A stretch of 41,565 bases of DNA from CAYRVX01 sp964642165. GTDB taxonomy: Bacteria > Planctomycetota > Phycisphaerae > SM23-33. The notes beneath the pieces were generated by a model. That model was not told the DNA's origin. It saw only the letters and a list, made by a program, of their open reading frames with translations, and searched no databases. A program made the translations under genes and the position numbers. Each line of letters begins with the position of its first letter. Positions within the stretch are counted from its first letter, which is position 1. The stretch is taken from assembly GCA_964642165.1 (NCBI GenBank), contig CAZXOC010000024.1, positions 1 to 41,565 on the forward strand. The letters run 5' to 3'. Below, piece after piece: positions 30,726 to 39,043 of the stretch.

Positions 30726-31583
30726 TCAGCCGTCCGGCCCGGTGTGGTGGGGGCTGTGGCCCCACTGGAGTTTGCTGGCGAGGGTATGGAAGAACGCCCG
30801 GCCGGGGTGGGGGATGATCCTCGCGCACCGGGCCGCACGCCGGATCTCCAGGACGTCGCCGTCGTGCAGGTTGCTGCGGACCTGCCCATCGACGATGGCG
30901 GCGGTGCCTTCGTTGACGCGGACGGCCGTCACGCGGATCGGACGGTCGATGCCGACGGCGATGGGGCGGAGCGACAGCGTGTGCGGCGCGACGGGCGTGA
31001 TGGTGACGGCGTGGAGGGTGGGCTCGAGGATGGGCCCGCCGGCGGACATGTTGTAGCCGGTGGAGCCCGTGGGGGTCGCGACGATCAGCCCGTCGCCGCG
31101 GTAGCGGGCGATGTGGTCGTCGCCGCGGGCGACACTGAGGTCGATCATGCGGAACGGCTCGCCGGAGCAGATGGCCACGTCGTTCGCCGCCGGGCTGCGG
31201 AAGGCCTCCTCGCCGGCCTCGCCGTAGACGCACACGTCCAGGACGATCCGTTCGGTGGGCTGGATCTCGCCCGCGAGGATCTGCCCGAAGTGCTTCTGGA
31301 GGTGCTCGACGCTGAACTCCGCCAGGAAGCCGAGCTTGCCCATGTTGACGCCCAGCAGCGGCACGCCGGTGTGGGCCAGCTTCCGCGCCGCCGACAGCAG
31401 CGTGCCGTCCCCGCCGAACACGACGCAGAGGTCGGCCTGCCCGGCCGCTTCCGGCAGCGGCTCGAGAGTCGAACGCACCGCCAGGATCTCCGCCCGCTGC
31501 TCGAACCACCCCCGCAGCCGCTCGATCTGCTCCGAGACGCCCGCCTTGTCGAAGTTCGCCAGGATGAGGAGCTTCTTGCCCAT
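30726..31583 (-). CDS. nadK: NAD kinase
   Basis: 285 residues from the ATG at 31583 (two earlier in-frame ATGs at 31595 and 31604 are possible). It phosphorylates NAD+ to NADP+ with ATP or polyphosphate. Seen motifs: G-G-D-G-T near residue 57, G-V-N-M-G-K-L-G-F-L-A-E-F, A-N-D-V-A-I (N-E/D motif), and the G-D-G-L-I-V-A-T-P-T-G-S-T-G-Y-N-M-S-A-G-G-P region followed by P-I-A-P-like P-V-A-P-H-T-L-S-x-R-P. The length is standard. It lies on the same strand between the VIT/VWA gene and the pyrophosphorylase pair; supply of NADP+ fits a genome with many NAD(P)-linked enzymes but no direct partnership is implied. Confidence 0.93.
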   Translation of the reverse strand: MGKKLLILANFDKAGVSEQIERLRGWFEQRAEILAVRSTLEPLPEAAGQADLCVVFGGDGTLLSAARKLAHTGVPLLGVNMGKLGFLAEFSVEHLQKHFGQILAGEIQPTERIVLDVCVYGEAGEEAFRSPAANDVAICSGEPFRMIDLSVARGDDHIARYRGDGLIVATPTGSTGYNMSAGGPILEPTLHAVTITPVAPHTLSLRPIAVGIDRPIRVTAVRVNEGTAAIVDGQVRSNLHDGDVLEIRRAARCARIIPHPGRAFFHTLASKLQWGHSPHHTGPDG

Positions 31584-31686
31584 CGCACCTGCCATGCCCC
31601 CCATCGTACCGACCCGGGCGGCGCGGCGAAACCGCCTTGTCCGGCCGGTCCGAAGCGCCGCCGGCGCGCCCGCCGGCCTGCGGCCG

Positions 31687-33183
31687 TCAGAAGCGCTGCC
31701 AGCGCCCGCCCGCGCCGTGGTAGAGGACCTCGCCGGGGGAGATGGACGGCTTGCGGCGGAGCCTTCGCGCCAGCTCCTCGGCGCTGTCGGCGAAGCGGGG
31801 CGAGATCTCGATCGTGGCGGCCGGCTCGCCGTCGCCGCCGCGCGGGACGCGCACGCCGGCGGCTTCCAGCCACGCCGCGGCGCGGCGGACCTGGTCGCGC
31901 CGGCAGGTCGCGGCGCTGTCGCTGCCCTCGGCGTTCTTCACCGGGCTGAACTCCTCGCTGCGGAGCGCCTCGAGGACCACGGCGCGGCTCGCCAGCGGCA
32001 GGGCGTCGAAGACGAACCGCTCGAGCTTCACGGCGTTCTTCGTCGTCGGCTCCACGAGCCGGCCGGAGGCGTCGACGCAGGGCACCTTCTTCACGGCGCG
32101 GTGCCGCGGCAGCCCGCAGGTGCCGCCCTCGGTGAGGCGGTCGACGAACGACCGGCTCAGCACGTGCACGGCGATGCTTCCGGCGAGCCAGCCGCCGTCC
32201 ACGAGCGCCGGCTGGATGAGGTCCAGTCTCGCCTTGCCCCCGCGCGTGGGGATGTCGGAGTACTCGATCACGCACGTTCGCCCGTCGACGCGGCAGAGGA
32301 CGCCGACCTTCTCCATCTCCCGTGCGGTGAGGTCGAAGCGCGCGCGGACGCACTTGGCGCTCATCTCGGCGCCGTGGAGATCGTGCAGCCCCAGGAACAG
32401 CGGGTCGAGGCATCGCACGAGGGGGTTGTCCGCCTGGAAGTAGCTGATCAGCTCAATCCCCCGGCGGGCCATGTCCGCCAGCGCGCCGCTGTCGCGCAGG
32501 GCCAGCAGGCTGCCGCCGTGGCCGTCGGGGCTCATCGCGACGCGCCCCTTGCCGTCCAGCAGGAGCTTGCCCGTCTTGCGGTCCAGCACCGGCAGCACGC
32601 CCTGGGTCAGGAAGAACACGTCCCCCCGCGGAAGCCCGAAGTAGCCCCGCTCGGCGAAGAAGGCCCTCGTCTCGGCGTCGTTCGCCGGCGAGGTCATCAC
32701 GTACCAGCGGATCGCCACCCCGGCGCGACGGGACACGGCGAGGATCTGCTCGGCAAAGACGCGAAAGAGCGGCTGGGCCGTCACCGGCGTGACGGGATAG
32801 CAGCCCTTCGGGCCCGGAAAGCCCAGGCGCGTGCCCTGTCCCCCGGCCACCACGAAGGCCGCGACCTTGCCTTGCTTCAGCAGTTCCCGGCCGCGCTGTC
32901 GTGCCTCGGCATGCGTGCGGACCCTCGCGCCGCGCGGAAGGGCGGGCTCGACCAGCGGAGGCTGAATGTCCCCGGGCCAGGGCGGTTTCTTGTACCGGGA
33001 GACGAACCTCTCGGCCCACTTCGCGACCTGGCGGAAGTTGATCGCCGCCAACTGGGCGCGGAAGCGGCGCTGCTCCCAGCCCCGCAGGCCGCCGTAGTGC
33101 CGCAGCAGACGAAGCTGCCGGTGGCGGGCGAGGATGGCGCGGACTTCCTGCAGGCTGGCAACGCGTGGTGGCACGTCGGCCAT
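31687..33183 (-). CDS. UDP-N-acetylhexosamine pyrophosphorylase (eukaryotic UAP/AGX-like), paralog 1
   Basis: 498 residues. AAAGGGG before the ATG at 33183. The nucleotide-binding signature A-G-G-Q-G-T-R-L-G (113-121) is followed by P-K-G-C-Y-P-V. Then come Y-V-M-T-S-P-A-N-D, a F-F-L-T-Q-G-V-L-P strand, P-D-G-H-G-G-S-L-L-A-L, Y-F-Q-A-D-N-P-L-V and E-Y-S-D-I-P. These identify the UDPGP family member that joins UTP and GlcNAc-1-P (or GalNAc-1-P), as in human AGX1, rather than bacterial GlmU. All active-site motifs are intact. It lies 79 bp downstream of the related gene at 33263-34708, same strand. Confidence 0.87.
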   Translation of the reverse strand: MADVPPRVASLQEVRAILARHRQLRLLRHYGGLRGWEQRRFRAQLAAINFRQVAKWAERFVSRYKKPPWPGDIQPPLVEPALPRGARVRTHAEARQRGRELLKQGKVAAFVVAGGQGTRLGFPGPKGCYPVTPVTAQPLFRVFAEQILAVSRRAGVAIRWYVMTSPANDAETRAFFAERGYFGLPRGDVFFLTQGVLPVLDRKTGKLLLDGKGRVAMSPDGHGGSLLALRDSGALADMARRGIELISYFQADNPLVRCLDPLFLGLHDLHGAEMSAKCVRARFDLTAREMEKVGVLCRVDGRTCVIEYSDIPTRGGKARLDLIQPALVDGGWLAGSIAVHVLSRSFVDRLTEGGTCGLPRHRAVKKVPCVDASGRLVEPTTKNAVKLERFVFDALPLASRAVVLEALRSEEFSPVKNAEGSDSAATCRRDQVRRAAAWLEAAGVRVPRGGDGEPAATIEISPRFADSAEELARRLRRKPSISPGEVLYHGAGGRWQRF

Positions 33184-33262
33184 GGCATTCCCCTTTCTTC
33201 GTGGCCCTCTCGCACGAGGCGACGATGCTCGCGGCGCCGCGCGCGGCTCCCGGCGCCCGCGC

Positions 33263-34708
33263 CTACCGCAGGCCGCCGGTCTGCCCGCGCGAGCCGAGGT
33301 AGACGCTCTGCCCGGTGGTGATGGTCAGTCCGCGGTCGGCCTTCCTGGCGAGCTCCTCGGCGCTGTCGGCGAAGAGGGGGGAGATCTCGATGGGCGCGGC
33401 GATCTGCCCGTCCGCGTCGCGCGGGACGTGGATCCCCGCGTCTTCCAGCCACCCCGCCGCACGCCGCACCTGGTCGTGCAGGCAGGTCATCGGGCTGTCG
33501 TCGCCGTCGGCGTTCTTGACCGGGCTGAACTCCTCGCTGCGCAGCGTTTCGAGGATGACGGCCTCCTTCGCCAGCGGCAGGGCGTCGAAGACGAACATCT
33601 CCAGCTTGACGACGTTGGGCTCGTCGGGCTCGACCAGCGCGCCGGAGGCGTCGACGTGGGGCACCTTCTTGTCGGCCCGGTGCAGCGGCAGCTCGCACCT
33701 GCCGCCGGCCGTCAGACGCTCGACGAACGACCGGCCGAGGACGTGGATGGCGATGCTCCCGGCACTGAACCGCAGGTGCCCGTCCTCGGTGGTGGCCCGC
33801 GCGAGGTCGTCCGGCATGTCGGAGTACTCGATCACCGTGACCCGCCCGTCGACGAGGCAGAAGTTGCCCAGCTTCTCCATCGGGTCGCGCTTGGGAAGGC
33901 ACTTGGCGCTCATCTCGGCGCCGCGGAGGTCGTGCAGCCCCAGGAACAACGGATCGAGACACCGGACCAACGGGTTGTCCACCTGGAAGTAGCTGATCAG
34001 CTCGACGCCCCGGGCGGCCATGTCGTCCAGCGCGCCGCTGTTGCGCAAGGCCGGCAGGCTGCCCCCATGGCCGTCGGGGTTCATGGCGACCCGGTCTTTC
34101 CGGGCCAGCAGCAGGCGCCCGTCGTAGCCGAGGCAGGGCAGCGCCCCCTGCATCAGGAAGAACACGTCCTTGGGGTTCAGCCCGAAGTGCTGGTTGCGTC
34201 GGAAGAAGGCCTGCGTCTGGACGTGGTTCGCCGGGGAGGTCATCACGTACCAGGGCACCGACGCCTTGGCCCTCTTGGCGGCGGCGAGGATCTGCTCGGC
34301 GAAGGCCTGGAAGAGCGGCTTGTGGGTCACCGGGGTGACCTCGAAGCAGCCCTTCGGCCCGTCGTATCCCAGCCGCGTGCCCTGTCCGCCGGCGACGACA
34401 AAGGCCGCCACCTTCCCAGCCGACAGCAGCTCCAGGCCCCGCCGCCGCGCCGCTTGGCATTCCTCGGCCAGCTCCCCGGCAGGCTGGGCCGGCACGATCT
34501 CCGGCGGGACGATCTCCGAGGGCACCTCGACCTTCGGGCGCCGGCGGACGTACTGCTCGACCAGGCCGTCGATGCGGTCGAAGTCGATCCCCGCCAGTTG
34601 CTCCAGGAGCGACCGCTGCTCCGGCTCGGACAACTCGTCATGGAAGGCCAGCAGGTGCTGCTGTCCGTGGGCTTCCAGCGTCCGGCGAACGGTCTCCAAT
34701 CCGGCCAT
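33263..34708 (-). CDS. UDP-N-acetylhexosamine pyrophosphorylase (UAP/AGX-like), paralog 2
   Basis: 481 residues. GGAGG five nt before the ATG at 34708 decides between it and an ATG at 34720. It has the same motifs as its neighbour: A-G-G-Q-G-T-R-L-G (106-114), Y-V-M-T-S-P-A-N-H, P-D-G-H-G-G-S-L-P-A-L, Y-F-Q-V-D-N-P-L-V and E-Y-S-D-M-P. The two proteins are roughly half identical by eye, so the duplication is old. The N-terminal third differs most; the other copy carries a K-K-P-P-W-P-G-D-I-Q linker where this one has a Glu/Pro/Val linker. One copy may prefer GlcNAc-1-P and the other GalNAc-1-P or another sugar phosphate. A consensus promoter lies just upstream. Confidence 0.87.
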   Translation of the reverse strand: MAGLETVRRTLEAHGQQHLLAFHDELSEPEQRSLLEQLAGIDFDRIDGLVEQYVRRRPKVEVPSEIVPPEIVPAQPAGELAEECQAARRRGLELLSAGKVAAFVVAGGQGTRLGYDGPKGCFEVTPVTHKPLFQAFAEQILAAAKRAKASVPWYVMTSPANHVQTQAFFRRNQHFGLNPKDVFFLMQGALPCLGYDGRLLLARKDRVAMNPDGHGGSLPALRNSGALDDMAARGVELISYFQVDNPLVRCLDPLFLGLHDLRGAEMSAKCLPKRDPMEKLGNFCLVDGRVTVIEYSDMPDDLARATTEDGHLRFSAGSIAIHVLGRSFVERLTAGGRCELPLHRADKKVPHVDASGALVEPDEPNVVKLEMFVFDALPLAKEAVILETLRSEEFSPVKNADGDDSPMTCLHDQVRRAAGWLEDAGIHVPRDADGQIAAPIEISPLFADSAEELARKADRGLTITTGQSVYLGSRGQTGGLR

Positions 34709-34750
34709 TGCCGCCTCCATGTGGTACTGCGCGTCCAGTCGCGCGGTCAG

Positions 34751-34779
34751 AGAGTAGGCCCCCGGGCGGGCGGTGTCAA
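34751..34779 (-). promoter_or_regulatory. Sigma-70 promoter for the pyrophosphorylase pair
   Basis: On the minus strand TTGACA (34774-34779), 17-nt spacer, TACTCT (34751-34756). Transcription would begin near 34744, about 36 nt before the ATG at 34708. Confidence 0.65.
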
Positions 34780-35004
34780 TGGTCTGCGGGGTGCGCCCGG
34801 GCGGCAGGCGGCCGGTGGTCGGCGGCTGGCGGTCGGGCGCCGCCGGTGGGATACGGGCAACACCGCAGGCAGCTACGGGAGGCCCCCCGGCGTTTCTGCC
34901 CGGGCAAAGGGGGCAGGCGGGGGCGATCGGCCCCCAACATGCCGTTTCTCCGCAGGTACTTACGGAGGAAGGGCATTTTTGCCCGATCCCGGCGCCCAAT
35001 CCTG

Positions 35005-35033
35005 TTGACACCCCCGAGGGGATCAACTAGAAT
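35005..35033 (+). promoter_or_regulatory. Consensus sigma-70 promoter upstream of the prepilin genes
   Basis: TTGACA (35005-35010), 17-nt spacer, TAGAAT (35028-35033): the best promoter in the window. The predicted start near 35040 implies a leader of about 400 nt. Confidence 0.75.
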
Positions 35034-35243
35034 AGGCTCATGCCGTGGGGCCGACGGCGTGGCCGCGCCGGGCTCTTCCTGGCTCCGCCAATGGCAGGAC
35101 GGGCCAATCGCCGCGGTCGTTGTCAACTCGCCACGCGGCATCGTAGACAAGCAGTACGCACCTTTCATTGCCTTTTTTGTGCTCGCTGCCGACCGGGCGG
35201 CTGATGGCGGAGCGATCGGTCGGGGCCGAGCCAAAGGGCCGGC

Positions 35244-35275
35244 GGTGCGGCTGCTTGGCGAACGTATCTTGGGAA
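35244..35275 (+). repeat. Shared leader motif, copy 1
   Basis: Contains GGTGCGGCTGCTTGGCGAAC, matched by GGTGCGGCTCCTTGGCGAAC at 36794-36813, and both continue to a TGGGAA. In this copy the motif is about 170 nt upstream of the start codon. Confidence 0.65.
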
Positions 35276-35447
35276 CAACCGGGCGAGCGGCGCCCGGGTG
35301 GAAGCTTCAGGTCCCAGGCAGGCAAGTTGCCTGTCGAGTCGAGGTGTCCGACGTCCGAGCGAGGAAGAACGAACGGCCTAATCCTATCGTAGTTCCTGAC
35401 CGCAGGACATGGGCATCTGGCGCAAGGTGGGGGAAGGAGGTCGCATG

Positions 35448-36353
35448 ATGCGACGAACGAAAGGTTTCACGTTGGTTGAGTTGTTGGTCGTGGTCGGCAT
35501 CATCGGCCTGCTGGCGGCGATCCTGGTCCCGACGCTCCAGCAGGCGAACGAGCTGACAAACCGCACCGTCTGCATGAGCAACCTCAGCAGCGTCGGTAAG
35601 GCCCTGACGCTCTACAAGGGCACGAACGACAACCTCTGGCCGTGGCTCTCCGACAAGCTCAAGAGCTGGGACACGACCGCGACGGGCCAGAACCGGGGCG
35701 ACGACCCCTTCGAGGACGCCAACAACCCCGGCGACCGCGCCGTCACGGCGATGATGTTCCTCCTCGTCCGCGAGAACCAGCCGGTCAAGCTGTTCATCTG
35801 CCCGAGCACCGACGACCGGAAGGACGAGAACATCCGCGATGACGCCAACGCCGAAGAGGAAGAGGAGCCCGAGTACTTCTGGGACTTCTCGTACTACTTC
35901 AACGTCAGCTACTCCTGGCAGGCGCCCATCGAGGACAAGAACGGCAAATACCGCCAGGGCCTCAATGACAACGACAACGACACCGTCGCCATGGGCGACA
36001 GGACGCCGGCAGAGGCCACCGACGAATGGATGAACAGCGAGTGGGACCCGGACCTCAAAGGTGAGAAGGTCCGGGCGCACGTCAGCCAGAACCACAGCCG
36101 CGGCAAGCAGCAAAACGTGCTGTTCGTCGGCATGAACGTCTCCAAGAGCGACCGGCCGGACATCGCCGTCAACAACGATATGATCTTCACCGCCTCCAGC
36201 AAGTACAAGCGAGGCTCCCGCAGTGCCACCAGCATCAGCATCAGCGACCACAAGTCGACGCGGGACACCTACCTGATCGGCCCGGTGAGCAGCGGGTCCG
36301 ACGACGAAGACCCGGACGACATCGACCCCGACCCGGGCTCGGGCACGGACTGA
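35448..36353 (+). CDS. Prepilin-like (type IV pilin / pseudopilin N-terminus) exported protein, paralog 1
   Basis: 301 residues from the second of two adjacent ATGs (35445 and 35448); AAGGAGG at 35434-35440 is 7 nt from the second. The N-terminus R-R-T-K-G-F-T-L-V-E-L-L-V-V-V-G-I-I-G is a class III prepilin signal, cleaved by a PilD-type peptidase between G and F, with the conserved Glu at mature +5. The soluble part begins A-N-E-L-T-N-R-T-V-C-M-S-N-L and contains W-P-W, an acidic stretch (E-E-E-E-E-P-E-Y-F-W) and a very acidic Asp-rich C-terminus. It has the Planctomycetota 'major pseudopilin-like' architecture but lacks a clear DUF1559 ending. Likely assembled into a surface fibre or secretion pseudopilus. 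Confidence 0.82.
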   Translation: MRRTKGFTLVELLVVVGIIGLLAAILVPTLQQANELTNRTVCMSNLSSVGKALTLYKGTNDNLWPWLSDKLKSWDTTATGQNRGDDPFEDANNPGDRAVTAMMFLLVRENQPVKLFICPSTDDRKDENIRDDANAEEEEEPEYFWDFSYYFNVSYSWQAPIEDKNGKYRQGLNDNDNDTVAMGDRTPAEATDEWMNSEWDPDLKGEKVRAHVSQNHSRGKQQNVLFVGMNVSKSDRPDIAVNNDMIFTASSKYKRGSRSATSISISDHKSTRDTYLIGPVSSGSDDEDPDDIDPDPGSGTD

Positions 36354-36386
36354 CCGCGCACGGGCCGCACATCCGCACGCCTTGCT

Positions 36387-36432
36387 CGGCGAGGCAGGCC
36401 GTCTACGGGACCGCCTGCCTCGCCGTTTCTCT
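36387..36432 (+). terminator. Rho-independent terminator after prepilin gene 1
   Basis: CGGCGAGGCAGGC (36387-36399) pairs perfectly with GCCTGCCTCGCCG (36413-36425) around a 13-nt loop and is followed by TTTCTCT. It is the clearest terminator in the window. Confidence 0.8.
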
Positions 36433-36513
36433 GCGCCCGCGCCGAGCGCGCGGCCTCGCCTGGCTCGCGCCGCCCCGGGGTCCGCGCAACGACAGGGGAA
36501 CAGGCACTAAGTC

Positions 36514-36542
36514 TTCTTTGGACAGTAAGTTGATGCTACAAT
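36514..36542 (+). promoter_or_regulatory. Weak promoter candidate for prepilin gene 2
   Basis: TACAAT (36537-36542) preceded at 17 nt by a poor TTCTTT (36514-36519). The locally A/T-rich stretch in a GC-rich region supports a promoter. It would give a leader of about 290 nt. Confidence 0.35.
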
Positions 36543-36706
36543 AAGAGTGGACAGCGCCCGGGGGCGGGCGCGGCGTTGTCGCCGGCGATGACGGGCCGGA
36601 CTTGCCGTCAGCCGGGGCAGCCGCCGTGCTCGTCCGGGGCGGCGATGGCAACCGCGGAGACAGCCCGGGCCGCGGACGCCCGGGACGGTTCCCATAGGCC
36701 AGGCGA

Positions 36707-36723
36707 ACGTCCCCGGGGGACGT
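36707..36723 (+). repeat. 17-bp palindrome in the prepilin 2 leader
   Basis: ACGTCCCCGGGGGACGT: two perfect 8-bp arms around a central G. It could be an operator or part of a folded leader. Confidence 0.5.
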
Positions 36724-36793
36724 CGCCGAGTCAAGGCATAGCTGCAAACCGAACGGAATACTGAAGCTATCATATCGTACCATCCGCGCGTTC

Positions 36794-36823
36794 GGTGCGG
36801 CTCCTTGGCGAACGGATTGGGAA
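36794..36823 (+). repeat. Shared leader motif, copy 2
   Basis: Matches 35244-35275 over almost all of its 30 nt, with one substitution and a 2-nt gap by eye. Here it runs into the ribosome-binding site (AAGGAGG) of prepilin gene 2. Confidence 0.65.
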
Positions 36824-36835
36824 GGAGGCCATCGT

Positions 36836-37717
36836 ATGCGCCGAACGAACGCGTTTACCCTGGTGGAGCTGCTCGTCGTGGTCGGCATCATCGGCATGCT
36901 GGCCGGGATGCTCGTGCCCTCCATCCAGGCCGCCGTGCGGATCGCCGAGGCCAAGGTCTGCATGACCCACCTCCGCAGCATCGGCACGGCCATCCAGATG
37001 TACCGGAGCCAGAACGACCAGAACTGGCCGTGGATCCGGCACGTGTCGTCGGATTGGTCCCACGTGCCCACCGGCACGCAACGCCACGCCGACCCCCGCG
37101 ACGACCCCAAGCACCCCGGCGAGCGCAGCATCACCGCGCTGCTGTTCCTGCTCGTCCGGGAGAGGAACTCGCCGGGGCTGTTCGTCTGTCCCGGCGACGA
37201 CGAGGCCCTGCCGGACACCGACGTCAAGTGGGACCACGACGGCGACCCGGCGACACCATCGGTGTTCGCCTGGGACTTCGCCGAGGCCTGCAACGTCAGC
37301 TACTCCGTTCAGGCCCCCGTCATGAGGGGCGACGAGTACGTCAGCGGGATGTCCGACGACGACGGGGCGGCCGTCCTCGTGGGCGAGAAGACCCCCGCGG
37401 CCTTCGACCCCGACTGGACCCCCGCCGCCGTCGCCGAAACGACGTCCCCGGAGGAGCTGCGCAGGAACCTCAGCTCCAACCACCGGAGCCTCGGCGTCCT
37501 CAACGTCCTGCGGGCCGACCTGAGCGTCTTCCAGGCCAAGCGCCCCGACGTCGGAATCGATTCCGACAATATCTACACCGCCTCCAACCGGAAGGAGGTG
37601 GGCGCTCGCGAGGCGGTCAGCCTGGACCTCGCCCACCACCTGTCCCTGCGGGACACGTTCCTGATCGGCCCGGTCGCCGACTCGCCCGAGCCGCAAGCAG
37701 ACGAGCCGCAGGACTGA
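36836..37717 (+). CDS. Prepilin-like exported protein, paralog 2
   Basis: 293 residues; AAGGAGG seven nt before the ATG. The N-terminus R-R-T-N-A-F-T-L-V-E-L-L-V-V-V-G-I-I-G is a class III prepilin signal, but the residue before the cleavage site is Ala instead of the near-invariant Gly. Ala is tolerated by some prepilin peptidases, so processing may be slow or absent. The rest tracks paralog 1: V-C-M-T-H-L, N-D-Q-N-W-P-W, a conserved L-F-L-L-V-R-E-R-N-S-P-G-L-F-V-C-P and R-D-T-F-L-I-G-P-V near the end (R-D-T-Y-L-I-G-P-V in paralog 1). The two probably belong to one fibre or secretion system. Confidence 0.82.
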   Translation: MRRTNAFTLVELLVVVGIIGMLAGMLVPSIQAAVRIAEAKVCMTHLRSIGTAIQMYRSQNDQNWPWIRHVSSDWSHVPTGTQRHADPRDDPKHPGERSITALLFLLVRERNSPGLFVCPGDDEALPDTDVKWDHDGDPATPSVFAWDFAEACNVSYSVQAPVMRGDEYVSGMSDDDGAAVLVGEKTPAAFDPDWTPAAVAETTSPEELRRNLSSNHRSLGVLNVLRADLSVFQAKRPDVGIDSDNIYTASNRKEVGAREAVSLDLAHHLSLRDTFLIGPVADSPEPQADEPQD

Positions 37718-38024
37718 CCGCCTTGCGAGGCGGCCCGGCAGGCCGCGGCGAGGTGGGCCCGACCCCGGGCGGGTCCGCCCCGCCGCGTCCCGCGCCCCCC
37801 CCGCCGGTCGGTCCCGCCGGACCGGGCCGTACTCAACATCGGCGGCGGGAAGCTCGATATTGGCCGGGGACGGCCCGCCGCGACGCTGGGCCGTGCATGG
37901 GCAGACCGTTCCTGCTATCCTTGATGGGGTCGCGCCCCGTCCGGCCGCGGAGTCGGCCGGCGGAGGGGATGCCGCGGCAGTGACGCGGCGCCCCCGACCC
38001 GACGCGGGCGCCAGGAACAAGGTT
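37718..38024. other. Intergenic region before phoH
   Basis: About 300 bp, GC-rich. Only short hairpins (for example CCGCCT/AGGCGG just after 37718) and no convincing promoter. If PhoH starts earlier (GTG at 37980, with GGAGGGG 12 nt upstream), the region is slightly shorter. Confidence 0.4.
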
Positions 38025-38990
38025 GTGGAACTGAGCATCAAGCTGGAAGACCCGCAGAACGCCGGCATGCTGTTCGGCCCGATGGACCGCCACCTGAAGA
38101 TGATCCGCGAGGCCCTCGGCGTGCAGCTCTTCGCGCGCCAGGGGCAGGTGAAGGTGACGGGTTCGGCGCGGAACGTCTCCCGCGCCGCGGCCGTGCTGGA
38201 GAACCTCCAGCGCCAGGCCCGCCACAACGGCCCGATCACGATCGAGGCGGTCTCCGAGGCCATCAGCACCGCGGCCGCCGACCGCGAGAAGCAGGCCTCC
38301 GAGGTCCTCGACGTCTACGTACCGGGGCAGCTCATTCGCCCCAAGACGGCGGGGCAGCGGGGGTACATCGAGGCCATGCGGACGCACGACCTGATCTTCT
38401 GCACGGGACCGGCCGGGACGGGCAAGACCTACCTCGCCGTGGCGGTCGCCGTGCACATGCTCAAGCACCAGAAGGCCAAGCGCCTGATCCTGGTTCGTCC
38501 GGCCGTGGAGGCCGGCGAGAAGCTCGGCTTCCTCCCCGGCGACATGCAGGCGAAGGTCAACCCGTACCTGCGCCCGCTGTTCGACAGCCTGCACGACATG
38601 ATGGACTTCGACCAGATCCGCCGCTTCATGGCCAACGACCTGATCGAGGTGATCCCCCTGGCGTTCATGCGCGGGCGGACGCTGAACGACTCCGTGATCA
38701 TCCTGGACGAGGCCCAGAACACCACCGTCCCGCAGATGCTGATGTTCTTGACGCGGATGGGGCACGGCTCGAAGATGATCGTCACCGGCGACGACAGCCA
38801 GGTCGACCTGCCAGACAACGTGCCCAGCGGCGTGCTCGACGCCCAGCGCCGGCTGCGGGGCATCAAGGGCTTGGCCATGGTTCGCCTCGCCAAGTCGGAC
38901 ATCGTCCGCCACCGGCTGGTGCAGAACATCGTGGAGGCCTACGCCAACCAGCGCCAGGGCCCGCCGCCTCCGGAGGCGCCGGCGGGCTGA
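38025..38990 (+). CDS. phoH: PhoH-family ATPase
   Basis: 321 residues from a GTG at 38025; an alternative GTG lies at 37980. An N-terminal KH-like RNA-binding region (D-R-H-L-K-M-I-R-E-A-L-G-V, then A-R-Q-G-Q-V-K-V-T-G) precedes the P-loop G-P-A-G-T-G-K-T (about 128-135). Then come the conserved L-V-R-P-A-V-E-A-G-E-K-L-G-F-L-P-G-D, Walker B V-I-I-L-D-E-A-Q-N and the T-R-M-G-x-G-S-K-M-I-V-T-G-D segment. This is the PhoL/YbeZ type, thought to be an RNA helicase or RNA-linked NTPase working with YbeY in rRNA handling. The next gene is a PgpH-type protein 53 nt downstream, the order found in many bacteria. Confidence 0.9.
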   Translation: MELSIKLEDPQNAGMLFGPMDRHLKMIREALGVQLFARQGQVKVTGSARNVSRAAAVLENLQRQARHNGPITIEAVSEAISTAAADREKQASEVLDVYVPGQLIRPKTAGQRGYIEAMRTHDLIFCTGPAGTGKTYLAVAVAVHMLKHQKAKRLILVRPAVEAGEKLGFLPGDMQAKVNPYLRPLFDSLHDMMDFDQIRRFMANDLIEVIPLAFMRGRTLNDSVIILDEAQNTTVPQMLMFLTRMGHGSKMIVTGDDSQVDLPDNVPSGVLDAQRRLRGIKGLAMVRLAKSDIVRHRLVQNIVEAYANQRQGPPPPEAPAG

Positions 38991-39043
38991 CGGTCGTCGC
39001 CCCCCCGGGGCCGCCGCGGCAAACCAGACAGGACCATCAGGCG

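Larger units (their letters stand above)
34709..35447. other. Divergent intergenic region with two consensus promoters and a long prepilin leader
   Basis: About 740 bp. The minus-strand promoter at 34751-34779 serves the pyrophosphorylases and the plus-strand promoter at 35005-35033 serves the first prepilin-like gene, leaving about 400 nt of untranslated leader. The leader includes a motif (35244-35275) that recurs before the second prepilin gene. ORFs reported in this stretch lack ribosome-binding sites. No known riboswitch was recognised. Confidence 0.55.
36354..36835. other. Intergenic region between the two prepilin-like genes
   Basis: About 480 bp with a strong terminator, a possible new promoter (TACAAT at 36537-36542), a 17-bp palindrome (36707-36723) and the second copy of the leader motif. 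The two genes therefore appear to be separate transcription units despite being tandem paralogs. Confidence 0.55.
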
